From: Entomortierella parvispora
Taxonomy: Eukaryota > Mortierellomycota > Mortierellomycetes > Mortierellales > Mortierellaceae
Direction: 5' to 3'
Assembly (NCBI GenBank): GCA_963573315.1
Contig: OY752150.1
Span: 1,116,001 to 1,180,000, forward strand
DNA: 64,000 nucleotides
The notes beneath the pieces are model-generated. The model saw only the letters and a program-made list of their open reading frames with translations. It ran no database searches and was not told the DNA's origin. Position 1 is the first letter of the stretch, and the number at the start of each line of letters is the position of its first letter. Below are positions 22,565-32,214 of the stretch, one piece after another. The position numbers were made by a program, and so were the translations under genes.

Positions 22565-25500
22565 TCACTCGAAATCATGAGAGGGTTCACTCGAAGTGTA
22601 GTCGCACTCCATGACGACGTGATCCGCAGAGCCACAATAGAGGCAAACGTGCCTATAAGGACATGGTGTCTGGTTGGCTAGGAATCGGCAACCCTTGGGC
22701 GCAATGTTGAAAGAAAGGCAAGGTCTATGCAACACCATGTCTTGTCCTTGTCCCTGTCCCTGTCCCGCGCTTGGTCCTCCCAGTGACATCCTTTCCGAAA
22801 GAGTGGGCCTTCTCATAGATATTGTGCCGCTGTTGTTGTCCACGTCCATGGTATTTCCACCTGCAGAGCCGTTCTCAGAACCCAAGCCTCTCTCCGTCTC
22901 TGATTTGATTGTAGAAGAAGGCGATGCAGAAGAGTGTCCACTTTCCGCCAACTTGGCCAGCGCCAGTGCAGCAGCAGAAGCAATCGGTGTTGATCCCATT
23001 GGTCCTTTGTAACTGCCAGCCGATCCTTGTCCTTGCTGCTGTAATCCACTTGCTCCTGCTCCTGTTCCTGTTCCTGACTCTGCTCCTGCCGATCCATTGC
23101 TGCCTGTCGTTGTCGAAGAAGGCTCTATTCTCATGCTCGTGACGGTGGAATAAGGCATCACCACAGCCGTTGCAGATCCAGCTGCCGCTGTGGTAGAAAG
23201 CAGGTTCAATCTTGATATCATCTCTTGGGTCGCCCGCATCATCTTTTGGACCTCTGGTAGTTGCTGTTGCTCAATCCCATTCTTCAACTGATGATGAATG
23301 TGGCTCATCTCCAACTCAAGTTCAATCTGGGCTCCCAACTGCGCCAATCGCGCATCCGACTCTAGCGCCTTCGTCGTCGCCTCGTTCAATGTTGTTGACA
23401 GTGATACGAACCTCTGCTGGAGTTGCTGAAGATCCACAGTGCACCTGTCAATGATTTCAAAGGCCAGCGACATATCACTCCTTCCAATCTCACCATGGGG
23501 TGTAGGCACCATGTTGAGACCGCTGCCGCCATAAAACTGGATAGGTGATCCCCATGGCTTTGGTCCGAGTTGTCCCATCATGGATGTTTGAGGGGAGTTG
23601 TGCTTTGCCATTGCAAGATCGGTTGTACTGCCAGACATTGGGAAAGTAGCGGATAATTGCGACGGCTGGGCCGCACTCGTTCTGCCGGCAGCAGAAAACA
23701 AAATGGGTGAATCCAAGCCTTGCTGCAGTCGACGAGCAGAAGCAAACAAGATGGGTGAATCTTTGAACCCTGTGTCCGCTCCCTCCATGACAGACTGTTG
23801 CTGTTGCTGCGGTTGATGTTGCGGCTGTTGACGGCTCGCTGGAGAGAACAGAATTGGAGCTTCCTCCGCAGGACCCTTGGGCATTGCAGGAACACCATCT
23901 TTACTCGCGTCAGGCTTACCGTGCATCCGACTAGCAGCGGCAAATAGGATCGGCGATTCGTCCGCGCTCGATGTTTTCGACTGTACGCTTACAGCCGATT
24001 GCGAGTTCACACCCTTTGCCGTTTCATTGCTCCTTGAAGCGTCCACTCCAGAACCCTTATCCTCATCGCCTGGTCTCCTGCGGTCAGAGTCCCGATCACG
24101 TTTACTTTCCTCCGCCCTATCACTTCGACTCGCTTGTGACCTCTCTGAGCTCCTCTCATCTTCATATTCCTTTGCCCTCCCGGCGGAACTGTTACTACTG
24201 AAACCTTCAGTACCTTTGGAAGAGACGCGCTGTCGGGTATCCTGCCTTTCGTTGACCTCAGAGTTTCTCTCTCGCTCCACTCGAAGACGTTCTCTTTCGC
24301 GTGCAGTCTCCAACTCTTGCTCCAGTCTCTTTGCAATCCTTGGGTCTCGGTTTGATCGACTTTGTTGAGAGGAGGAATTAGAGGTGCTCCTGCTCATGGG
24401 CGTAGACTCCTCCTTGGCCGGATCACTTCCAGTCTTGGCCCGCTTTGAGGCCGGCTGTGCTTGCTTTGAATCGACATCAGCGTGAGGCCTCCTTGCCGAG
24501 GCGCTTGTGCCATCGGTAGAGGTTGCACCACTTGAAGATCTCACACCTTCCATCCTGTTGTCCGCAGCCTGTCGGAATAGCACCGGTTCTGAAGCCTCCT
24601 CTTTAACTGCCCGCAACAATGTACTGCTGCCTGTGGTTTGTTTGGAGCTTCCGTCGGAGGCTGCCAAGGTTTGGTTGGAGGATCCTTTTGATACACCACT
24701 TCCTGATGCGTTGCTCCCTGATGCGCCATTGCCCTTGTCCTTTGAGGCTTGACTCTGCCGTTCTGCCACGAGAATTGCTCCGTTCGAGAGTGGTGTATTT
24801 GCACCCGTGAGCTTAAAGGGCTTGAAGCCAGATGCAGATGCAGACGCTGTACCGGATGAACTTGTCTGGAAAGAAGGCTGTGACGAGAGGGGTGTGGACT
24901 GGCTTGTAGCCGATGTAGATTGAGCCGTGGAATTGGTTCCGTTTCCATTGTAGACTGTCAACTTGATCGAAGCTCCTGAGGTCGGCGTAGACCCCGACTC
25001 TGCTGAGGCATTCCGCGTCTTGGGATCCGTGAACTTTCTGGACAGTGGAAGAGGCTCTGTCACCACAATGCTTGTCGAACCAGAGCTGGGAGAAATGGGA
25101 GTGTATGAACTGGTTGGAGTCGACGGATTACTTCCAGAGGGTTGCCCTTTGCGGGAACTGCTCGAGTCACCTCCTTGTCCCTGATCTGAACGTCCCTCGG
25201 TCGATTTCCCCGTGGATAAGGTCAGCGTGGTATTATTTTGTCGTGGTGGAGCAGGTTTGTTCGAGGTTGATAGCATAATCGTAGACTGGTTCTTGGTGGG
25301 CGTTGAATCCGATGCATTGGCCTTTGAGAATATTGGATCAGGTGTCAGAAAAAGTTGGCTGCCGATATTATGCATCCACTGCGACTGCAGTTTGTTGGAT
25401 GGTGAGTACGCAACATTGTGTTTTACCTTGGTGCTTAATCCCAGGCCGCTGTTCTTGTCCTCACTTGGCTTGTTCGATGCAGCATTCGACCTCTGCGTAA

Positions 25501-26080
25501 GAAGAAGTTCCCGAAGATCATAAGCCTCTGCCGTCGTCTTGTCCTCCTGAGTCCTATGGCCATCCCCTGAGCCCTGGCCTGCTTGCTGTGCCTCCTCCCA
25601 TCGTCTTGTGCGCAACTCGGCAACCGGCACATCTTCGGCATGCGAAGGTCTAGCCCCGTGAATGATGATCCCCTCTGTCATCGGCTCATTGAATTGCGAA
25701 GAAGAAGAACCCTGATGCTGGTACTGACTCTGATGCTGGTATTGACTCTGATGCTGGTGGTATTGATCTTGATGCTGAGATTGCTGGTAATGATTGCCGT
25801 AATGCGAGTGATGTTGGTGATGGCTCGAGGCCTCCTCACGCAGGGACTTTAAAGAGATACCAGGCTCCGGCTGGCTTGGTCCGGTAGGGGGAGGACGACG
25901 GTAGTCATAATCCTGCTGAAAGTAGTAGCCACGGGGCCCGCCTACGTAGCCAGACCTTCGAGAGAGTGTGTCCGAAGGAGCAGTTGAGGAAGCTCGCTTG
26001 TTGCGAATAGATTGCTGCCGCTGTCGGAGAGTGTCCTTGTAAGCATTCCTCTTGTCGCCATTGGCCAAGGGTCGGTCCAT
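22565..26080 (-). CDS. large zinc-knuckle/CCCH-like protein with repeated SPILF motifs
   Basis: One uninterrupted frame of 1171 aa starts at ATG 26080. The N-terminal two-thirds is Ser/Gln/His-rich and disordered, with a charged RE/RD-rich helix near residues 575-640 (RIAKRLEQELETARERERLR). The extreme C-terminus carries a cysteine cluster: C-x9-C-x8-C-x3-H (PCLSFNIAPKGC...CPYRH), then a perfect CCHC knuckle CLYCGSADHVVMEC (C-x2-C-x4-H-x4-C). This suggests RNA binding. A short motif of the form [DE]-[SA]-P-I-L-F-x2-A-x-R recurs four times between residues 705 and 800, with looser copies near 500 and 850. A helical region near 880-960 may be a coiled coil. No named orthologue is recognised. 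It shares a 372-bp divergent promoter with RPL26. Confidence 0.75.
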   Translation of the reverse strand: MDRPLANGDKRNAYKDTLRQRQQSIRNKRASSTAPSDTLSRRSGYVGGPRGYYFQQDYDYRRPPPTGPSQPEPGISLKSLREEASSHHQHHSHYGNHYQQSQHQDQYHQHQSQYQHQSQYQHQGSSSSQFNEPMTEGIIIHGARPSHAEDVPVAELRTRRWEEAQQAGQGSGDGHRTQEDKTTAEAYDLRELLLTQRSNAASNKPSEDKNSGLGLSTKVKHNVAYSPSNKLQSQWMHNIGSQLFLTPDPIFSKANASDSTPTKNQSTIMLSTSNKPAPPRQNNTTLTLSTGKSTEGRSDQGQGGDSSSSRKGQPSGSNPSTPTSSYTPISPSSGSTSIVVTEPLPLSRKFTDPKTRNASAESGSTPTSGASIKLTVYNGNGTNSTAQSTSATSQSTPLSSQPSFQTSSSGTASASASGFKPFKLTGANTPLSNGAILVAERQSQASKDKGNGASGSNASGSGVSKGSSNQTLAASDGSSKQTTGSSTLLRAVKEEASEPVLFRQAADNRMEGVRSSSGATSTDGTSASARRPHADVDSKQAQPASKRAKTGSDPAKEESTPMSRSTSNSSSQQSRSNRDPRIAKRLEQELETARERERLRVERERNSEVNERQDTRQRVSSKGTEGFSSNSSAGRAKEYEDERSSERSQASRSDRAEESKRDRDSDRRRPGDEDKGSGVDASRSNETAKGVNSQSAVSVQSKTSSADESPILFAAASRMHGKPDASKDGVPAMPKGPAEEAPILFSPASRQQPQHQPQQQQQSVMEGADTGFKDSPILFASARRLQQGLDSPILFSAAGRTSAAQPSQLSATFPMSGSTTDLAMAKHNSPQTSMMGQLGPKPWGSPIQFYGGSGLNMVPTPHGEIGRSDMSLAFEIIDRCTVDLQQLQQRFVSLSTTLNEATTKALESDARLAQLGAQIELELEMSHIHHQLKNGIEQQQLPEVQKMMRATQEMISRLNLLSTTAAAGSATAVVMPYSTVTSMRIEPSSTTTGSNGSAGAESGTGTGAGASGLQQQGQGSAGSYKGPMGSTPIASAAALALAKLAESGHSSASPSSTIKSETERGLGSENGSAGGNTMDVDNNSGTISMRRPTLSERMSLGGPSAGQGQGQGQDMVLHRPCLSFNIAPKGCRFLANQTPCPYRHVCLYCGSADHVVMECDYTSSEPSHDFE
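23675..23965 (-). repeat. four SPILF short linear motifs
   Basis: On the minus strand the protein reads ESPILFAAASR, EAPILFSPASR, DSPILFASARR and DSPILFSAAGR, spaced 12-35 residues apart. Looser copies are EPVLFRQAADN (about 24555-24595) and GSPIQFYGG (about 23521-23552). The DNA copies differ at synonymous and non-synonymous sites, so the protein motif rather than the DNA appears to be kept. Confidence 0.8.
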
Positions 26081-26452
26081 TGGAGATGAGCGGTTGAAGA
26101 AGGAAAGAAGATCTACTTTCTGATCGGGTCGCTTGGGCGAAGGAGAGTAAGAGCAATCCCTCTTTTTTTTTTACGGAGTCTTTTGTTGCCTGTAAGTGAA
26201 AAGCACAAAAAGGGGCCGGCGTAGATGTCCAGAAAGAACAAGAGGTCGGGCTGCGATGTTGGGATGGATGCCAGATGCGACGCAACGGCGTGCCCTTGGA
26301 CTCGAGAGAGTGGAAGGAGGCAGGGGAGAACTGCAGCACATGCGATAGATCAGAATTCGGTGATTATCGTCAGGGGGGGATTTCCATTTTTTCATAAATT
26401 CAGCCGCCAGAAACAGGTGTTGGATTCCTTCTCTTTCTTCCATATAACAAAA
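26081..26452. promoter_or_regulatory. divergent promoter of the zinc-finger gene and RPL26
   Basis: These 372 bp lie between two start codons facing outward. A pyrimidine-rich stretch (about 26421-26445) precedes the RPL26 ATG, a common arrangement for ribosomal protein genes. No certain TATA box is seen. Confidence 0.5.
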
Positions 26453-27946
26453 ATGAAGCAATCTGTTGGTACGTGACACGCTCTGTCATCCATCCATTCA
26501 TCTTATCCATCCGTCCGTCATCCTCATCGATCGGTCATGGATATGGTCTTGAGTCGGGCAGTCGGTCATCAGGAGCAGTGGGACACGCCTGTGGAGATCG
26601 CAGCAACAATCGACTGTTGTTCTGTCAGTTCACACGTCCATCATGGAAGTTTGCAATGAAGAATCTGGAATGCAATCAGGGCCCGTCTCTTTGCACTCGA
26701 CAGTCCTTCGCTGGAAGCTTCGCCTGCCCTGTCCTTCGCCCTTGCTGCCAAGGATCGACTGCCGACATGTGTTGACTGATCAGAGATCATCCATCCATTC
26801 AGCATTCTTCACCAAGATCTAGTTTGGCTGACTTTTTCAATCTTCTCGACCTTCAGATGTTAGCTCTTCCCGCCGCAAGAGCAGAAAGGCCCACTTTTCT
26901 GCTCCCTCTGATCTTCGCCGTAAGATCATGAGCGCTTCCCTCTCCAAGGAGCTCCGGGAGAAGCACAGCGTAAGTTTGCGGTTGGGATAAGACCAAGATA
27001 TTTTTCAATTCCCTGGGGGACCCTCTACCAACTCTTCAAGCCCTGCGACAACTCCTCGGCCATCGGCATCTGCCACGCAGCAAACATTGCGACAACGTCA
27101 ACGGAGACTTTGCCGAAGCTCGCTTCATCAAATGGACTTTCTCAACGTCTTTCCCAGTCGCTCTCGACTTGTTTCATGGTCGAAATTTGTGGCTGACGGC
27201 CCTCCCTTCTGTTGGACCAAATTTTTTTGGTTCTGACGATTGGACACCGTCGGCCGTGAATCGATCAATTGTCCAAGTTTGAGATGGACATTCGACAATC
27301 GGCAGTCCTCATCGACAAACACCAGAACACTTGCGACTTCGTCAACAGCAACGCATTCAGTCGGTCAGATTTTTGCAAGGGAACAGCCACCTGAGACTGT
27401 TTGGACGGGGATAAAGTCAACCTTGAAACGTTGCCTTGATCTCTTTTCCTTCGGTTTATTGTCGGCTTTGGAACTTTACACCTTCCAATGCCATTGCAAT
27501 CAGCACTCTGACTCTCTGCAATGTAATGTCCCCCTTCAACACCTACACACTCGACTTGCACTTATCCTCTGAGGGTCTGCGTGGAATTGGAAGAGAGGCC
27601 GGGTTTTGGGGGTCATATCGTTTCAACTCTGTAAGCCGTGATGTCTTACCATTCTGTGTTTCTTGATAATGTTTAGGCCCGTTCCATCCCCATCCGCAAG
27701 GATGATGAGGTCATGGTCGTTCGTGGTTCCTTCAAGGGCCGTGAGGGCAAGGTCGTCCAGGTTTACCGTCGCAAGTGGGTCATCCACATCGAGCGTGTTA
27801 ACCGCGAGAAGGCCAACGGTGCTTCCGTTGCCGTCGGCATCCACCCTTCCAAGGTTGTCGTCACCAAGCTCCACATGGATAAGGACCGCAAGGACCTCTT
27901 GGAGCGCAAGGACCGCTCCAAGAAGACCGAGGCCATGCAGGAGTAA
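26453..27946 (+). CDS. RPL26: large-subunit ribosomal protein L26 (uL24)
   Basis: Exons 26453-26468, 26857-26969 and 27677-27946 encode 132 aa. The body matches eukaryotic L26: [40 protein letters not shown], the KOW core [20 protein letters not shown], and [20 protein letters not shown]. It sits near the peptide exit tunnel of the 60S subunit. The first coding exon is only 16 nt (MKQSV plus one base), before a 388-bp intron. The second intron is 707 bp, unusually long for this window; no snoRNA boxes could be recognised in it. Strong C-ending codon bias marks high expression. The C-terminal tail is shorter than in mammals, as in other fungi. Confidence 0.95.
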
Positions 27947-30474
27947 AATTTTTTTATTTCTACAATAAGAGACCTTCAGTTTTCAACGGAAATTGCTCAG
28001 GAAATAAAAAATCCAGCTTCATCTTAGCCTCACTCAGACGATCCACTGTGGATATCAATTGCTAATTGGAATCAATGCCCTTGTGTTCCTTTATCATTAT
28101 GTAATTCATCTCTGCGCTGCAAACATTCTTGATGCCTGCGATCCCTGAAGTTCTTTTTTTTTTGCACAAGTCGGACTTTTATTGTCATTTGTTATTTTTT
28201 TTTTGGACTACAGTTCTCTGACCCCCAGTATTACGAATCGCAGGGGGTAGCCTCTCCTTGGAGCTCCTGTAGCTTATGGTCTCTGTCGCCAGGGGGGATA
28301 GAATCCGCTCACCAATGCTTTGTCACGTCTTCAGCCAAGGTTAAACACCCCTCCTGCTTCCCGATGGTCATGCACCTTTCCTTAATTCTCCACCAACAGT
28401 CTTCCAAACTCGCATCTTTGTAAAAGCAATCAGCATGGACACTTCTGTACCATGACTGGGGTTTGAGCCATACTCCTCGACCAGTATTGGGTGCACTTAG
28501 TGTATACTCTGCTGCAGACCTTTTAGGGTAATACTCAAGCCACCAACCCGGGAATGATCCTGGAAAGCCCACCGAGTGAAACCCGGTCCCACTTCCATGG
28601 AAGCAGTGTTTTTTAAGGTAAGGGCAGGGAAACTGTTGCAAACCTGGAGGTATTTATACTTCTTTTTGCTGCAGGCTGGCCTGCAAGGTTACGAATGGAC
28701 ACAATCATACAACTGGCGCATCGAAGAAGCGGCACACATTGACACTCGGGATGGAGTCCGAGGCATGCTTTCGCAACCGCGTTTTTGTTATAGCTTGGAT
28801 CCTATTGTGGCCAGTGTGCTTTTTTCTTAGATGGAGCGAACGCGCGGTCGTTCATTGAATTGAACGCCAGCATTTCAAAAAAAAAAGTATGCTGCTGCGA
28901 AAGGATGTCCTGGACTCTTGAGGCAATTGGCGTCGACGAGGCGCACATTGTTGTGTACCTGGGATAGAGGCAATTGGCATGGGCGAATTGTGGCAATCCT
29001 ATGGTGTTACCTGGCTCCACCTTTTTGTGCATGTAATTTTTTCAAGGGGCCTGAGGAAAGATTCCAAAATAGCAGTATTTGCTTGACCCATCGAAATTCC
29101 CAGGGATAAAGTCGATTGCTGAGCATTGTTCTGCATTATATAGCACATGTGAACAAAGTATCTCGACGCGCCATTGAATACTTCTGGAAGGATTAGAGAA
29201 GCAGTCAACATCGAAGGATCAAGAAAGCAACGTCCCTAGAACGCTTTGCCGCCTCAGGCCAGTCATTCCTGAGGGAATTGGAATTAACTCTAATCAAAGC
29301 CTCGAGCATGTGCCTACAATCACAGCATGGAATTTCAATGTTGTTCCCATGAAAATCGAAACTGCTTTAACGTTTGCACTCTGGATGATGGGCAAAAGCA
29401 CTTGGACGATGGACGAAGTAATCAAGGCTTCCACTTTGGATAGGGCGAAGTAATGAATGACATGAGATATGGGCTTTGTGCCTGCTCGGCCGCTCGCAAA
29501 GCAAGGCCAGACGTTTGGGAAGTCCCATCTTTACGTAGCCTTCTTTATCACAGAATCCACAAAGCTGTGAGACCGTTAGATTCCAGACGCAAGCGATCCC
29601 CCGACCGTTCACCTGCGAAGGGCGGAAGGGCATCCGGAAAAGGGACCAAACGCGCGTCTTCCAAGTAGGCGTGGGAAGTATGACAACAAGAGTACTGGCT
29701 CAAAAAACAAAAAAAAAATGAAAAATGTTTTTGCTCACAGACCAACCAGTATGATGGTCACTCGCGGGGATCGCGCGCCTAGGAAACAACCGTCGGTGGG
29801 CGATTCAGTAAGCTCACATGTGCAGTACAGTACATGTACGTACCGTCTTACATCAGTCTGGCCATAAGTATTAAGCTTAACGCGTTGTTTATTGTGCCAA
29901 TGTCTACTTTCTAGGACGAGCGGATACGTAGGGGGAGGTGGAGGTAATGGAGGAAATGAACAGGAAGAAGATAACCGAGAGAATGCAGAACAATAAAAGA
30001 AGGATGGCGCAATAGAAGAGGAGAAGAGATGAAGAGATAAATAGAAGAAGAACAAGGATAGACAGCTGTCGACGGGATGAGAAGACAGATAATCATAACC
30101 ATGGAGGAAGAATACATCCGCGTAAAGGGATAAAAGAGAGGAAGATATGTTTGATAAGGAGGTAAAAGAAAGACTAAAAAAGTCTCTTGAGGTAGGAAAG
30201 GGAAACGCGCCGGACTTGACACAAGTCGCCTTTCCTACCCGTAATTGTTGGTACAGGGGGGGGATTAGAGTGGGAGTAGATGACTCGTGTAAAAGAAGCG
30301 AATAACGAAAAGGGAAATCGAAAAAGAAGAAAATCAAATGCCGTGCAAAAGGGGAAGGGGAACAAACGACAGAAACAAACCAATGCTACTAGAGTACACA
30401 AGAACAAAAGAGAGAATTTGACCTCTTTTCCATGAAAATAAGAAAAAAAAGAGGAAAAGAAAGAAGGCTGAATT
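27947..30474. other. gene-poor region
   Basis: Apart from the orphan frame at 28309-28641, only short frames without recognisable families occur. T runs at about 28145-28155 and 28195-28203 follow RPL26. A small basic frame at 29453-29668 (ends KGTKRASSK) has no support beyond its length. Confidence 0.4.
28309..28641 (-). pseudogene. orphan coding-like fragment, unknown
   Basis: About 100 open codons, without an ATG at the upstream end, read HSVGFPGSFPGWWLEYYPKR, later WLKPQSWYRSVHADCFYKDA and CWWRIKERC, then end at TGA (28309). The Trp/Tyr/Cys-rich, non-repetitive composition looks more like a folded protein than random translation. No start and no clear upstream exon can be found. It may be the last exon of a spliced gene or a remnant. 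Family unknown. Confidence 0.3.
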
Positions 30475-32214
30475 CTACCACACGCGATCATCAGCTCCAA
30501 AGTAGTCAGGACGTTCACCATCCTCATCCCGGCGTTGAAGGGTACCACGGAAGGCCGAAGGCTGGAGCTTGGTCTTGATGGTCGCGTGGCAGGGATTGCG
30601 AAGGTAGCGGACCGTCGGTGTAGCACTAAAGCCAGTCTGACGGCTCTCGATCAGCATGGGGCTCGTCGAGGACGAAGATGAGGACGAGGCTGTGGACTCA
30701 CTGCCATCTTCGGAGGGAATTGAAGTCATGGGCGAGACTCTGCTGGATGGACCACCGAGACAAAAGTTCATCTCGCTGGCATCGACCGAGTACCGGCGCA
30801 TGCTCTTGAGCATCCTTCGGCGATTAGCGTTCTGCTCCAACCGAGTAGGTGCGCCTTGGTTACTGAGCAGATCCGAGAGCAGGGACCGGCGTGAGGTCGC
30901 TGTGGGAGAAGTAACGTTGACCTTTTGGAAATAAAAGGGGTTGAGGTGTAGACAACCTGCGTTAGAGAACCGATAATATGGAGGAGGTAGAGAAGAAATT
31001 GAACAAGGAGGAAGAGATGTAAAAGGAAAGACGACTTGTGCGGCGAATGTGGCGCCTTCCAGTAGAGATGCTTCGCTGGTGTTGTGGCTGTCATAGTTAA
31101 AGCTGCTGCTGCTGATGAGGTCATCTGGATCAGTGGCGTCTGATGTCGACAAGGACGAGACGGAAGACCGATATTGTGGACCCAATGTGAAGATGGAGAT
31201 AATTGGAGGTCGCAATTGTCGCTCAGAGTGTGACGGAACAGATGCTGGTGAAGCAATCGTGAAGGTAAGGGTTGTGGCAAAGCAACCGCTGTCGGTGCCG
31301 CTGGTGCTACACGCGAGTCTTCCGCTTGCTTCTGGGTGTTGCTGCATTGTGTGTTTTCCTTTGTGGTTGCTTTGAGATCGGTGACACGTACTGGGTTGGG
31401 AGGTGGGACTTCATGAATTGGCTTGGAGGGGAAGAGAGAAACGAGGGTCCTGTCTTTTTAAACTGTCGGCGCTCTTACCTTGACAAGCTTTCCACTTAGT
31501 GGTCCCGAGGGCACACTAACCATGGTGTAATCGCCTATGAGGCGTTGTGAAATTGAGACGGAGGTAGGAGGGTAATGTCAGATCATGACCCTTTCTTTCT
31601 ACGTGTGGTTTTTGTACAACAGGTGGAAACACACAGGCGTGACAAGCCACGTTGTTGTGATGTCTGTAACGGTCGTGGAACAATACACGATGGGGATACT
31701 CTTTCCTTCGCCATCGAAAAACAACTGCTGCAGGTTGCTGCCATTCTTACCATCTCTGAGCTTGCCTTCCGCAGCAGCGGTGCTCACGTTAACAAGGCCT
31801 GCGTTGGAGAGACTACGCTGAAGCTGACCGATCGAAATTTGGCCCTCACTCTTTCGCTGAACGTGACGAGTGTGGTTAACGGGAGAAGCCGATCCTTCTG
31901 ACACCTCGATCGTGTCGTAGTAACGGCCGCTGGCGGCGTAGTAGGATGGGTGGTCGTAGTGTTCATGATGAGATGCGACGGCGAGGCAGCTCACAGAGCG
32001 ACGGTGGTAGCTACCGCCGCTGTAAGAGGTCAAGAGTTGGGGTCGAGTTAGTTCGCCGTCTATGATGCATCGCTTCCAAGCGACGTTGTTCTCATTACCT
32101 CTTGCGGATGCCATTGGCCTTTGGATGAAGAGGGGCTAGGCTGTCGAACGATCCAATAGGGGTCTGATCGAGACGCTCAAACTTGAAGTGACTCTGGGCA
32201 GGGTTGACAAGCAT
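30475..32214 (-). CDS. unknown protein, four-exon model
   Basis: Exons 32214-32099, 32019-31700, 31534-31479 and 30921-30475 keep phase and give about 312 aa. It begins MLVNPAQSHFKFERLDQTPI. The middle has a Tyr/His-rich stretch (HHEHYDHPSYYAASGRYYDT) and an ordered-looking part: EGQISIGQLQRSLSNAGLVN, LQQLFFDGEGKS, DYTMVSVPSGPLSGKLVK. The last exon holds RRRMLKSMRRYSVDASEMNF and a poly-Ser run, and ends PDYFGADDRVW. A basic motif next to serine (RRYSVDA) could be a kinase site. No known domain is recognised. The third intron (557 bp) is in frame with the last exon from 31347 on, so an alternative start or extra exon is possible. The donor after exon 2 (agtatc) is weak. It may be lineage-specific. 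Confidence 0.6.

Noticed and set aside
26970-27676. snoRNA in the long RPL26 intron
   Set aside because: No convincing pair of C and D boxes or H/ACA elements could be found by eye.
30475-31347. treating the 290-codon frame as a complete single-exon gene
   Set aside because: Splicing from upstream exons into 30921 keeps phase and joins better-looking protein; the upstream part is kept only as a possible isoform.
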